This document shows, piece by piece, positions 28,250 through 38,199 of a stretch of DNA of 64,000 nt (position 1 is the first letter of the stretch; every line of letters starts with the position of its first letter). The stretch is from an uncultured Clostridium sp. Lineage in GTDB: Bacteria; Bacillota; Clostridia; TANB77; CAG-508. The translations under genes were made by a program, and so were the position numbers. Location: positions 1 through 64,000 of the forward strand of contig CAUBRZ010000005.1 in the NCBI GenBank assembly GCA_958438515.1, in the 5' to 3' direction. The notes under the pieces are model-generated. The model was not told where the DNA came from, searched no databases, and saw only the letters and a program-made list of their open reading frames with translations.

Positions 28250-28882
28250 CTATTCGACCTTTCCCCATTTATCTAATGGCCAAATCCTAATTGCTACTGT
28301 ACTTTCTATTTCTTCTAAAGGAATACATCCAAATGCTCTACAGTCTGTACTATGATTTCTATTGTCCCCCATTGCAAATATACAATTTTCTGGAACTATA
28401 AAATCATCAAATCCCACTCCCATAATGTCTGTTACAATTCCTTCTTGTAAATAATTTTCCTCTAATTCTTCTTCATTTATATAGACTTTTCCATCTTTAA
28501 TTTGTACATGCTCCCCTGGAAGCGCTATAACCCTTTTTATATAACTTCTTTTACCAATTTCTAAAAAATTATTTACAAACCATTTAAATCCTGTTTTCTT
28601 ATTATATTTAGCTACTGGATTAGAAAAGTCAATTTCCGAAGTAGTATAACTTGTTTTTGCTGGTTCTTCAAAAGTTATAATTTGACCTCTTTTAGGTAAT
28701 TTTTTTGTTGTTCTTCCCCATCTATTTAACCACAATCTTTGGTCTTGCACTAATGTTGGATACATAGAAACTTGTTTTACTATTGTTGGTGTTCCTATAA
28801 AATATCTAAAAAGCATTGCTAAAACTAATGCTATAATAATACAATATACCCATTCCAATATTTCTTTTACTGTTGAATTCAA
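28250..28882 (-). CDS. lepB: Signal peptidase I
   Basis: A 210-residue type I signal peptidase. It has an N-terminal membrane anchor (about 10-28). The catalytic Ser is in QVSMYPTLV, the catalytic Lys in SYIKRVIALPGEHV, and box E is GDNRNHSTDCRAFG. The middle segment is longer than in Bacillus SipS. Its stop is 17 nt before holB, and the three genes lepB-holB-ricT look like one operon. Confidence 0.93.
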   Translation of the reverse strand: MNSTVKEILEWVYCIIIALVLAMLFRYFIGTPTIVKQVSMYPTLVQDQRLWLNRWGRTTKKLPKRGQIITFEEPAKTSYTTSEIDFSNPVAKYNKKTGFKWFVNNFLEIGKRSYIKRVIALPGEHVQIKDGKVYINEEELEENYLQEGIVTDIMGVGFDDFIVPENCIFAMGDNRNHSTDCRAFGCIPLEEIESTVAIRIWPLDKWGKVE

Positions 28883-28985
28883 ATTTATCTCTCCTTATTT
28901 TTATGCTTTTTTTATTTTTTTCTATTATACATTAAATTACCTAATTTATCAATTAAAAAGTAATATATTTCAAAATATTTTCAAT

Positions 28986-29014
28986 TTGACATTTTATGTA
29001 AATAATGGTAAAAT
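28986..29014 (+). promoter_or_regulatory. SigA promoter of the 29090 gene
   Basis: TTGACA, 17 nt, TAAAAT. The leader contains a perfect 18-bp palindrome (GTTAATAT/ATATTAAC, about 29053-29070), which could be an operator or an RNA hairpin. Confidence 0.75.
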
Positions 29015-29089
29015 ACATATATCGTTGTATATACACAATTAATCAGCAAAAGTTAATATGTATATTAACTTACTAGAATGGAGGCAATT

Positions 29090-29563
29090 ATGAAAAACGA
29101 TCTTATTATTTTTTGCAGTGACAAAACAAAAAACAATTTAATAATTGTTAATGCTACCAATCACATCCTTCGGGTCAAAGATGAAGATGGATCAATTTTA
29201 GAAATTCCTTCAAGTGTGTGGCCTACAGATGATGTTCTTCCAAACTTTTATAAAAAAAGAGCAAAAACTCTAAGCCTTTCACTTATCAGCTTGAGACATT
29301 TGCTAGATTCTTCACTATTTATTAATGTGCAAGTTTCTGAATTAGAGGTACGCAGATTTGTTTATGAAAATCAGTACAAATCTGTGGGGAATTCTGCTAT
29401 TTCCATTTTGGAGAACATTACATCTTGTTATCCATACCAGGATATGGTTATTGTTGGAACAACAGTAGCAGCAAAAACCTATCCAAAATATGTAGTTACA
29501 CCTACATACATAGATAGAGAAAATAATCTAATTAGATGTAATAAATTTATGTCTTACAAATAG
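29090..29563 (+). CDS. Hypothetical protein containing the only non-shifting CGG
   Basis: A 157-residue soluble protein of unknown family, start chosen at 29090 behind ATGGAGG. Several blocks look structured (SLSLISLRHLLDSSLFINVQV, YVVTPTYIDRENNLIRCN). It contains the only in-frame CGG I found that is not at a frameshift: HIL-CGG-VKDEDG (29171-29173). Here the next base is G (CGGG). Skipping the C would give a stop ten codons later, so either CGG is read in-frame here, or the product is deliberately short. It also uses CGC, rare elsewhere. Transcribed alone, with a good promoter and terminator. Confidence 0.65.
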   Translation: MKNDLIIFCSDKTKNNLIIVNATNHILRVKDEDGSILEIPSSVWPTDDVLPNFYKKRAKTLSLSLISLRHLLDSSLFINVQVSELEVRRFVYENQYKSVGNSAISILENITSCYPYQDMVIVGTTVAAKTYPKYVVTPTYIDRENNLIRCNKFMSYK

Positions 29564-29584
29564 ATTTAATCTCTATCAAAAAAA

Positions 29585-29630
29585 TAAAAACCTATCTATA
29601 AAGTAATCTTTACTGTATAAATAGGTTTTA
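29585..29630. terminator. Bidirectional terminator
   Basis: Arms TAAAAACCTAT-type and complement with A/T runs on both sides, between two converging genes. Confidence 0.75.
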
Positions 29631-29634
29631 TTTT

Positions 29635-31002
29635 TTATTTTACAGAATAACTAAATCCATCATAAAAAGTACCATTTATATATATATGAGTGAAATATAG
29701 CCCTGTTTCATTCTTATGTTCCGATTTATTTACTGAATAATACCATACTTTTGTGCCATGTCTTGTTGTTGATATTCCATTATGCCATGCTAAATCATCT
29801 TGTCCGTTATTGTTTGTCCATGTTGGAAATGTTACTGTAGTTGCCTCTGTATAGGCATCATACCAATATACAAAGTATCCTGTTGAAGTCCTTACTGCTT
29901 CTGTAACTCTACCATAAACTTTTCCATTTATAGAACAATCAAAAATCCTTGTTTTTCCCTCTTCATTATATAAAGAGTTATATACAGAATTTGTACCTTT
30001 TATAGTTGTATTATAAATATTAGCTAGTCCTTTAGTATCTGTTAAAACTGCCCAATGACTAGAAGATTTTGATTCTATTATTCCCCCTGATACTGTTGAC
30101 GTTCCTCCTCTTGAAACAAGTCCATGTTCTTGTGAATCAATTATTCCTCCAGACATATTGAAATTCCCCTCATTCATTATTGCAGAACCATTCCCTGTTC
30201 CTGTGTAAATTATTTCACCTCCTATCATATTAAATATTCCTGATTGCTTATTATATAAACTCCATGAATTTCCTACAACTGTTCCACTTTCAAAGTTCAA
30301 TGTTCCTTCATTTTGTAGACTAATATAATTTGATGTTGAGTTAACTGTTCCTCCTTGTAATGTTAATGTTCCTAAATTTTGTATTGTTGTTTCAGTACTA
30401 GTTATGGTTTTGTTATTTAAATTTAAAGTAATATTTTTTCCATTAGGTATTATTATAGATTCTGATGTATTTTCTAATAATACTATTGTTGTTGCTGTCG
30501 ATGTTGGTATAAATGTATTTGGTTTTAACTTATCTATTTTATCTATTGTTACTGTCTTTTCTATCTTATTTCCTGCTATATCTTCTGCTGTTACTGTTAC
30601 TGTATTATTATTTGTTTTTACAATTGCATTTGTTATTCCATTTATTTCATAATCTATTTTATTTATTCCTGTACATGTCATTTTTCTATTTTGTGTTAGA
30701 TTTTCTCCATATTTTGCTGTTACTGTTACATCTTTATTTGTCCATTCATCTGTTGAATATATTTCTCCTGATTCTTTATATAACATAACTACAATTCCTA
30801 AGTCCATATCTTCTACTACTCTTGCATATTCCTCATTAATATTATCTGCATTATATTCTTTTTGTATTTTCTTTATCTCTCTTTCTTGTGAATTTATTTT
30901 ATTTTATACATTTGCATATGAAATCGTTAAAATTAATGTTATAAATAACATTACTGCTAATACAAATATTGTAATTGAACCTTTTTCATCTTTTAAATTC
31001 AT
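29635..31002 (-). pseudogene. Secreted beta-helix-like protein gene with an in-frame TAA
   Basis: A 454-codon frame starting MNLKDEKGSITIFVLAVMLF behind GGGAGAAG. The N terminus is a signal-anchor as in clostridial prepilin/tad-like or surface proteins. An Ig-like segment follows, then a long run of short repeats around NLGTLTLQGGT, NEGTLNFESGT, NMIGGEI, MSGGIID, TVSGGIIES, typical of right-handed parallel beta-helix surface proteins. A TAA at 30904-30906 interrupts the frame after about 32 codons; the next ATG at 30807 lacks a ribosome site. There is no CGG, so this is not the CGG phenomenon. Most likely a nonsense-mutated gene; readthrough is a remote alternative. Confidence 0.65.
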
Positions 31003-31056
31003 TAACACTTCTCCCTTTTTTCACTACTTCTACTACATTATTTAATAAAGCAAAAA

Positions 31057-31101
31057 AAATAGTAAACAAAGTCTATTTGCATAGGCCTTTGTTTACTATT
31101 T
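31057..31101. terminator. Strong hairpin upstream of the beta-helix gene
   Basis: 15-bp perfect arms (31057-31071 and 31087-31101) with A/T runs on both sides. It lies between the promoter at 31230-31258 and the downstream gene, so it may end a short transcript or act as an attenuator. Confidence 0.75.
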
Positions 31102-31177
31102 TTTTATCTATTATTTTCTTATTTATTAAATTACATGTGTGTACATCCCCAAGGCTTACAGCTAATATTGCATTCAT
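31073..31177 (-). CDS. Possible 34-residue peptide in a short transcript
   Basis: A 34-codon frame beginning MNAILAVSLGDVHTCN, with AGGA about 11 nt upstream. Its stop lies within the loop of the following terminator hairpin. It sits alone between a consensus promoter and that hairpin. It could be a leader peptide, a small protein or only an incidental frame in a small RNA. I recognise no family. Confidence 0.35.
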   Translation of the reverse strand: MNAILAVSLGDVHTCNLINKKIIDKKIVNKGLCK

Positions 31178-31229
31178 AATAGTTGTTTCCTTTTTTCTTT
31201 TATTTTTTACATATTTCTACTTTTATTTT

Positions 31230-31258
31230 ATATTACACAATTACTATTACTTTGTCAA
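31230..31258 (-). promoter_or_regulatory. Consensus SigA promoter of a short transcript
   Basis: On the minus strand TTGACA, 17 nt, TAATAT. The transcript would run into the hairpin at 31057-31101 after about 120-160 nt, giving a small RNA or leader. Confidence 0.7.
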
Positions 31259-31305
31259 TATGCATCTAGCTTTTATTTATATTTTATCTAGTAAGTTATT
31301 AATTT

Positions 31306-32768
31306 TTATTCTGATTTCGTAGGAATTCTAATAACTACTTCTGTTCCTTGTCCTACCACACTTTTTATATCAATACTTCCGGTCATTTTTATCTAAAATC
31401 TCTTTTGCAATTGAAAGTCCGAAGTCCAGTACCACCCATTTCTCTAGTACGAGCTTTATCTACACGATAAAATCTTTCAAATATTCTAGTCAAGTCCTCT
31501 TCTGGAATCCCTATTCCATTATCAAAAATTTTAATATATGCATCATTATAAACAAATCCCACATAAATCTTAATTTCTCCACCGTCTTTAGTATATTTAA
31601 TACTATTTGTTAAAATATTTAGCACTACTCTTTCAATATCATATTTATCTGCATAAACTGGTGGAACATCTGCTGTTACAAAACAATTCACTGTATGATT
31701 TTTTTTCTTTATTTCAATTGCTAATTTATCTTGACATTTCTTTACTAATTCTCCTAAATCAAATACCTCTTTTTGTGTATTTTTCTTATTATTATCATAA
31801 CGAGAAAGTGTTAATAAATCTGTAACAAGTTTTGCCATCCTTCTTGCTTCTGTAGCAATTACATTTAAGAACTTGTCCTGTGTTTGTTTATCATATTCGC
31901 CTTCTAATAAAGTATCTGCATATCCCATAATTGATGTAATTGGTGTTTTCAATTCATGGGATACATCTGCTACTAATTCTTTTTGCATATTATCTAATTT
32001 TACATGTTCTGTAATATCTTGAATTACAGCTATCACTCCATCTGGTCTTTCAGAATCATCTCTAAATGGTGCAAAAAATACCTTTACATATTTATCTTCT
32101 ACTTGTATTCTCTGTTCTGTAGAAGTCCAGTTTTCTAAGTATATAATCTTTTCCATATTTATGTTTAGGTCAAACTTTCCAAATATATCCTCGAAAGTAT
32201 TATCCTCTGGTCTAATACTTAAGAATTTTTTCGCAGCCGGATTAATTAATATAATTTCACCTTTCATGTTAAATGCAATTATCCCATCTGTCATGTGCAA
32301 AAGAATAGTTTCTATTTGATTTTTTTGTGTGGAAACTTCACTTAATTTTTCTTTTAATTCAGTAGACATTAAACCAAATACATTTTCTAAGCTGCCTACA
32401 TCACTTTTCTTTCTACCTTTTGTCTTTTTCTGATTTTGATTATTTTTTTCTTTATCTTCTTCTGTTATTTTTTCTGCACTTTTTATTAATTTATTAATTG
32501 GATAAATAACAAATTTTGAAAGAAATATAGCTATTAAAATAGCAACTATAATAAAAACTGTTGACGATATTATCAAAATTACTTTTGTATTATATTCTAA
32601 TACTGTTAATTTATCTAAAACTTGTCCTAGTTGTGTTATATCATTTGATTGAATTTGTGAGCTAATTTCATTTAATGATGTTATAAAAAAGGCTCCAAAT
32701 CCTCCAATAACTAAAATTCCAATTAATAAAAATATCAAGATGAATTTAAATTGTATGTTTTTAAACAT
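31306..32768 (-). CDS. Membrane sensor histidine kinase with PAS domain, two CGG +1 shifts
   Basis: A 486-residue WalK/PhoR-like kinase. TM segments are at about 9-30 and 63-85 with a very short extracellular loop. Then HAMP, a PAS domain (MTDGIIAFNMKGEIILINPAAKKF), HisKA (VADVSHELKTPITSIMGYAD) and HATPase (NILTNSIKYTKDGG, ERFYRVDKARTREMGGTG). CGG at 31419-31421 lies in the G2 box: skipping C 31421 gives GTGL-GLSIAKEIL. CGG at 31379-31381 after Asn-Asp gives Gly-Ser-Ile-Asp-Ile-Lys, then GQGTEVVIRIP to the stop at 31306. Length is 3n+2, as two shifts require. No response regulator is adjacent. Confidence 0.87.
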
Positions 32769-32778
32769 TTCTCTACCT

Positions 32779-33894
32779 CTATTTAACTAATTTTTTTATT
32801 TCATTATATATTTTATTTTCTGCATTCGTTGTTGAAACTTTCAAGGCATTTTTTCCCATTTTATCTATAGTATTTTTATCTAAAATAATACTTTTTATAG
32901 TATCATTTAATTTTTTACCAGTTATCTCATCATTAAGTATAATTTTAGCTGCTCCTACTTTTTCTAGTACCTTTGCATTATATAATTGATGATTATGACT
33001 TACATTTGGTAATGGAATTAGTATTGAAGGTTTTCCTAAATTTGATATTTCTGTTATTGTCATTGCTCCACTTCTTGCAACTATCACATCAACTACATTC
33101 ATTAATTCTTCCATATTATAAATGTATGGAATTATCTTCATGTTTTTTATATTATTGATACTTAAATTACTTTTCTCTAGTTCTTCTTTTATTATATCAT
33201 ATTGTTTTGGTCCAGTTGCCCAAACTACTTGATAATGATTATTTCCATTTTGTTTTATTATTTCTAACATAGCATCATTTATTTTTTTTGCTCCTTGGCT
33301 TCCACCAAAAACCAACACAATAGGTTCTTTGCTATTTAGATCTAAATCTCTAAGTATTTTATCTTTTTGTTCCTCATTATATCTTTTCTTTTTTATCTTA
33401 ACAGGTGTTCCTGTAAAAACTATATTTTTTGCATTTTTTATTCTTGGTATAGCATCTTCAAAGGAAACTAATATTGTATCTGTTTTATTTGCTAACATTT
33501 TAATAGCTTTTCCCGGAAAACTATTACTTTCATGAAGCATAGTTGGTATTTTTAAATTACTTGCTGCTAAAATAGTCGCCCCACATATATATCCACCTGT
33601 TCCTATTACAATATCTGGACTGAATTCTTTTATTATATTCTTTGCTTCATTGTAACCTTTTAATGTCTTCATCATCTTTTTTATATTATCAATTGTTAAT
33701 TTTTTACTTAATCCATATGCATCTATTGTTTTCAATTTATAACCTGCTCTTGGAACTAAATCATTTTCTAATCCCCTTGTAGTTCCGATAAACATTATTT
33801 CTGAATTTTTTTCTTCTTTTTTTATTTTATTTGCAATTGCTAATCCAGGATTTATATGTCCTGCTGTTCCTGCTGCTGCAATAATAACTCTCAT
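32779..33894 (-). CDS. murG: UDP-N-acetylglucosamine transferase MurG
   Basis: MurG adds GlcNAc to lipid I to make lipid II at the inner membrane face. It is a 371-residue GT-B glycosyltransferase. The N-terminal loop is AAGTAGHINPGLAIA; further landmarks are GTGGYICGATILAA, HESNSFPGKAIKML, VFGGSQGAKKINDAM and ARSGAMTITEISNLGKPSILIPLP. All donor and acceptor motifs are present. It lies between ftsW and a histidine kinase in the cell-wall cluster; the usual ftsQ is not next. Confidence 0.95.
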   Translation of the reverse strand: MRVIIAAAGTAGHINPGLAIANKIKKEEKNSEIMFIGTTRGLENDLVPRAGYKLKTIDAYGLSKKLTIDNIKKMMKTLKGYNEAKNIIKEFSPDIVIGTGGYICGATILAASNLKIPTMLHESNSFPGKAIKMLANKTDTILVSFEDAIPRIKNAKNIVFTGTPVKIKKKRYNEEQKDKILRDLDLNSKEPIVLVFGGSQGAKKINDAMLEIIKQNGNNHYQVVWATGPKQYDIIKEELEKSNLSINNIKNMKIIPYIYNMEELMNVVDVIVARSGAMTITEISNLGKPSILIPLPNVSHNHQLYNAKVLEKVGAAKIILNDEITGKKLNDTIKSIILDKNTIDKMGKNALKVSTTNAENKIYNEIKKLVK

Positions 33895-33915
33895 AATATT
33901 TTCTCCTTTAAAATT

Positions 33916-35042
33916 CTATTTTGCACTTGCCCTTGAAATATTAAGCAATATTCCCATTTCGCAAAGCAAAATAAATAATGCTGTTCCTCCGATAACTAAA
34001 AAATGGTAATGGCATTCCTGTTGCTGGCATTGAAGATGTTACAACAGCAACATTTATAATTACTTGAATTGCAACTAATGATGTAATACCGATAGCAATT
34101 AAGCTACCAAACATATCTGGTGACTTCATAGCAATTAATACACCTCTCCAAATAAATATAGCAAATAATACTAAAACAATTACACATCCAACAAACCCTA
34201 ATTCTTCTCCTAATATCGAAAAAATAAAGTCATTATGTGGCTCTGGTATGTATAAAAATTTTTGTTTACTCTCTCCGAAGCCCTACTCCAAATAGTCCTC
34301 CTGATCCAATTGCATATAAACTTTGAATTACTTGCCATCCATCACCTGTAGCATCTTTCCATGGGTCCAAAAAAGTTACAACTCTTTGTAGACGATATGG
34401 TTCTTTTATAATAAGTAGTATCATTCCTGGTATTCCTATAATTCCTCCTGTTGCTAGAAAATGCCAGAATTTGCATCCTGCCATTATCATCATTATAGAA
34501 CATATTCCTATAATTACTATAGACGCACTAAAATGTGGTTGTAATAAAAGTAATCCAATTATCGGTGCTAAGAAGCACATGTTTTTTAAAAAACCTTTTC
34601 CATAAGATCCTAATTCATCTCTATTTTTTACTAAAATTCCTGCATAGAAGATTATCATTAACATTTTTACTAATTCAGAAGGTTGGAAAGACAATGTTTC
34701 TGTAACATAAATCCATCTTTTTGCACCATTTACTGTTTTTCCAGCAATAAGAACTAAAGCTAATAAAATTAATGATATCCACCAAGATTGTTTATAAAAC
34801 TTTTGATAAAATCTATAATCAATTTTAGAAATAAACAACATAGCTATAATTCCTAAAATTGCAAATATTAGCTGTTTTGAAAAATATGCATAACTATTTC
34901 CACTTTCTGAAAGTGCTGATGGTGAACTTGCTGATAATACCATTACCAAACCTATTGATAGTAATAATAAAATTGTTATTAGTAATGTAAAATCAATTGG
35001 GTTATTGACAAAGCTTGAAAAACTCTTTTTCTTTTTTGCCAT
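33916..35042 (-). CDS. ftsW: FtsW/SpoVE/RodA-family peptidoglycan polymerase, two CGG +1 shifts
   Basis: A 374-residue SEDS glycosyltransferase with ten membrane segments, working with a class B PBP at the septum or the spore cortex. Family blocks: FQPSELVKMLMIIFYAG, QPHFSASIVI, DPWKDATGDGWQVIQSLYAIGSGGLFGVGL, and the C-terminal PLPFFSYGG. The frame is broken twice. CGG at 34275-34277: skip C 34277 to read GVGL-GESKQKFLYIPEPHNDFIF. CGG at 33989-33991: skip C 33991 to read FFSY-GGTALFILLCEMG. The protein then ends at 33916. Length is 3n+2. Both glycines are among the most conserved in the family. Whether it is FtsW or SpoVE cannot be told; its cluster position suits either. Confidence 0.88.
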
Positions 35043-35087
35043 TTATTTTCCACTCCTTAACTTTTGTTTTTTATACTTATTTACATT

Positions 35088-36069
35088 TTATATAATCTTT
35101 AATCCAATTATGCATAATAATAATGTAATTAAACTAAATACAATTACCACTTTGCTTTCTCTCCAACCTGATAGTTCAAAATGATGGTGTAATGGTGCCA
35201 TTTTAAAAATCCTATTTCCTGTTTTCTTAAAATGTGCTACTTGTATAATAACAGACAAAGTCTCTAATACTGGTATAAATGCTATTAATATTAATAATAG
35301 TGGCATTTTCAAATACAACGCCATTGCTGATATTACACCACCGTAATAATAATGAACCTGTATCTCCCATAAATACTTTTGCTGGATGTAAATTAAACAT
35401 CAAAAATCCTAGAACAGCTCCTATTACAATACTTCCAAAAATAGAAATTTCTAATTGTCCTTGTGTTATACCTATAATTGTTAAACATGTAATAATTATT
35501 GCACAAACACTAGATGAAAGCCCATCTATTCCATCTGTTAAATTTATGGCATTTGTAGTAGCTAATATTACAATAATTGCAAATGGTATATATAAATAGA
35601 CTGGCATAGTTATATATTGTTTAACAATTGGAATATAAGTATCTGTGCCTATTTTCAATCCATAAACCAAGTATACTACATATGCTACAGAAATAATAAG
35701 TAAACCTAACATCTTGTAACTTGGCTTTAAACCTTTTGTATTTCTTAATACTAATTTTTTAAAATCATCAATAAATCCTATTAATCCAAAACCTATTGTT
35801 AATAATAATATTGGTAATAATTTATTGGCTATTTCATTTTGGTCATTAAATGTTAAAAAAATGTATGTTGCTGTGACTATTAATATCATAGTTATTATCA
35901 TGATAATTCCACCCATAGTAGGTGTTCCTTGTTTCTTTAAATGTGATTGTGGACCATCATCTCTTTCTATTTGTCCAACTTTTAATTTTCTTAATATTGG
36001 TATAATAACTATTCCTAAGATTATTGCTGTAACAAATGATATGATTAATATAGAAGTTTCTAATTTCAA
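35088..36069 (-). CDS. mraY: Phospho-N-acetylmuramoyl-pentapeptide transferase MraY, with CGG +1 shift
   Basis: MraY makes lipid I from UDP-MurNAc-pentapeptide and undecaprenyl phosphate. It is about 326 residues with ten membrane segments. It has the acidic motif GFIDDFKKL, NAINLTDGIDGLS, KVFMGDTGSLLLGG and APLHHHFELSGW. The CGG at 35341-35343 lies just after GDTGSLLL; skipping C 35343 gives Gly-Gly-Val-Ile-Ser, as in all MraY. Length is 3n+1 from either start. The start is the TTG at 36069 by ribosome-site spacing; 36078 (TTG) is possible. Confidence 0.9.
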
Positions 36070-36158
36070 ATTTACCAAACCTTTCTTAAAGATTTAAGAA
36101 CAGACATTTTTATATGTTATTATAAAAATATCTATCTTTATCTTTTTTCTCTTTTCGT

Positions 36159-37631
36159 TTATTTTAATTCTTTTATTAAATCTCTTACTATTATTCTTTC
36201 ATCAAATGGATGTTTTACTCCATTAATTTCTTGATATGGTTCATGTCCTTTTCCTGCTAAAACAATTATGTCTCTTTTGGTTGCCATTTTTATTGCTTGC
36301 CTAATTGCATCTACTCTATCTACCACTACTTCATATTTTCCTTTTGTCTTTTTTATTCCTTCTTCAATTTGGTCTACAATTTTTTGAGGGTCTTCTGTCC
36401 TTGGGTTATCAGAAGTAATAAATGTATAATCTGCAATTCTTCCTGATATTTCTCCCATAATTGGTCTTTTTCCTGGGTCTCTATCTCCTCCACAACCAAA
36501 TACGCAAATTACTTTTCCTCTTGTATAACTTTTAACAGCTTGTAATATATTTTGTAAGCTTTCTGGTGAATGAGCATAATCTATCATAATTGGTATTTCT
36601 AATTTATTGTCTACTAATTCAGAACGACCAGGTACTCTAACTTCTATTAGTGCTTCTTTTACTGTTTCTGGATCAATTCCAAATTTTTGTGCTACACATA
36701 TAGCTGCTAATGAATTATAAACACTAAATCTCCCTGGTATACAAGTCTTTACTCTTTCATTTCTATCTGTTATCTTTACTTTAAAATCCACATACGAATT
36801 TGTTATTGTGATATCTTTTGCTAATACATTAGCATAATTATCTATTCCATAAGTTGTTATATTGCTTTCCGGAAATAATGCTGGTATTTTTGCTCCATGT
36901 AAATCATCAGTATTTACTATTCCTGTCTTACACATTTCAAATAATTTTAGTTTTGATTTAAAGTAGTCCTCCATATCTGGATGTTCATTTGGACTAATAT
37001 GATCTTCTGAAAAATTAGTAAATAATACTATATCAAATTCACAACCATCTACTCTATGCAATTTTAAACTTTGAGAAGATACTTCCATAACAACTACTTC
37101 TACACCTTCTTGTACCATCATACTAAAAATTTGTTGTAATTCTAAACTTTCTGGTGTCGTTCTATCACTATCTTTTATTTTTTTACCATTTATATAAGTT
37201 GCTATTGTTCCAATTAATCCTACCTTTTTACCTGCCTTTTCTAGTATTTGTTTAATCATAAATGTTGTAGTTGTTTTTCCTTTTGTTCCTGTTACACCAA
37301 TTAATTTTAGTTTACTAGATGGATTCCCATAAAAGTTGCTAGATGTAATTGCTAAAGCTTTTCTTGTGTCTTTTGCCATAACAACACTAACACCTTCTGG
37401 TATTTTAAGTAATTTTAAATCACACCCTTCTTGTATCATAATTGCTGTTGCGCCTGATTTTATTGCATCTTCTACAAATGTGTGACCATCAATTGAAAAA
37501 CCTTTAATAGCAACAAATAAAAAACCTTCTTTTACTTCTTTTGAACTCTTTGCTATTCCATTTATTTCAATGTCTAAATTTCCTTTCACTTTCAACTCTT
37601 CTAGACCCACTAATAGTTCTTTTAATTTCAT
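36159..37631 (-). CDS. murE: UDP-N-acetylmuramyl-tripeptide synthetase MurE
   Basis: MurE adds the third amino acid of the peptidoglycan stem. It is a 490-residue Mur ligase. The ATP loop is VTGTKGKTTTTFM, with the MEVSSQSL and NFSEDHISPNEHPD blocks, MIDYAHSPESL in the C-terminal domain, and the C-terminal motif DNPRTEDP. This DNPR form is the one usually associated with meso-diaminopimelate; I infer an mDAP wall. There is no in-frame CGG. murF is not downstream, unlike in many dcw clusters. Confidence 0.93.
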   Translation of the reverse strand: MKLKELLVGLEELKVKGNLDIEINGIAKSSKEVKEGFLFVAIKGFSIDGHTFVEDAIKSGATAIMIQEGCDLKLLKIPEGVSVVMAKDTRKALAITSSNFYGNPSSKLKLIGVTGTKGKTTTTFMIKQILEKAGKKVGLIGTIATYINGKKIKDSDRTTPESLELQQIFSMMVQEGVEVVVMEVSSQSLKLHRVDGCEFDIVLFTNFSEDHISPNEHPDMEDYFKSKLKLFEMCKTGIVNTDDLHGAKIPALFPESNITTYGIDNYANVLAKDITITNSYVDFKVKITDRNERVKTCIPGRFSVYNSLAAICVAQKFGIDPETVKEALIEVRVPGRSELVDNKLEIPIMIDYAHSPESLQNILQAVKSYTRGKVICVFGCGGDRDPGKRPIMGEISGRIADYTFITSDNPRTEDPQKIVDQIEEGIKKTKGKYEVVVDRVDAIRQAIKMATKRDIIVLAGKGHEPYQEINGVKHPFDERIIVRDLIKELK

Positions 37632-37737
37632 TTTTATCAATCCCTTCGATTATTAGTAAACAACTGAAAGCAAAATCTTGCAATCAATTTTTTACATTAT
37701 ATAACTAAATTGCTAATTTGTATAGTTTTTTGCGAAA

Positions 37738-37770
37738 AAATCTCCTAATATATTTTATTAGGAGATTTAA
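37738..37770 (-). terminator. Terminator of pyrB-pyrI
   Basis: Perfect 13-bp stem (AAATCTCCTAATA) with a T-run on the minus strand. It separates pyrBI from murE, so murE needs its own promoter in the 37632-37737 gap. Confidence 0.83.
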
Positions 37771-37781
37771 TTTTTATTCTC

Positions 37782-38198
37782 TTATTTTAAACTAGTTTCA
37801 CAATATTTACAACGATACACTTTGTTTTTTTCATCTGTCAAGTCAAATACTTGATCTAAACTTCTTTCTACTGAAGTAATACATCTTGGATTTTGGCATT
37901 TTACAATATTTATAATTTGCTTTGGAAGTTTTGCATGATATTTATTTATTAGTTTCCCATCTTTTACAACGTTAATAGTTGCATTTGGTTGTAAAAATCC
38001 TATTATGTCTGTATTTAATTTCATATCTTTATCTATTTTTATAATATCTTTTCTTCCCATCTTTTTACTTTTAGCATTTGTTATAATAGCTACAGAACAA
38101 TCTAAGTCTTCAAGTTTTAACGTTTCATATATTTCCATTCCTTTTTTTGCTTCTATGTGGTCTATTACAAGACCATTACTTATACTATCGATATTCAT
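37782..38198 (-). CDS. pyrI: Aspartate carbamoyltransferase regulatory chain
   Basis: PyrI binds nucleotides and zinc and regulates PyrB in the pyrimidine pathway. The 138-residue protein has the allosteric N-terminal domain (NGLVIDHIEAKKGMEI) and the four-cysteine zinc site (VKCQNPRCITSVE, YRCKYCE). Its ATG is 1 nt after the pyrB stop, a classical pyrBI pair. Confidence 0.94.
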   Translation of the reverse strand: MNIDSISNGLVIDHIEAKKGMEIYETLKLEDLDCSVAIITNAKSKKMGRKDIIKIDKDMKLNTDIIGFLQPNATINVVKDGKLINKYHAKLPKQIINIVKCQNPRCITSVERSLDQVFDLTDEKNKVYRCKYCETSLK

Positions 38199-38199
38199 A

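Noticed and set aside
29635..31002. Explaining the stop in the beta-helix gene by the CGG rule
   Set aside because: No CGG is present near the TAA, and the frame is the same on both sides.
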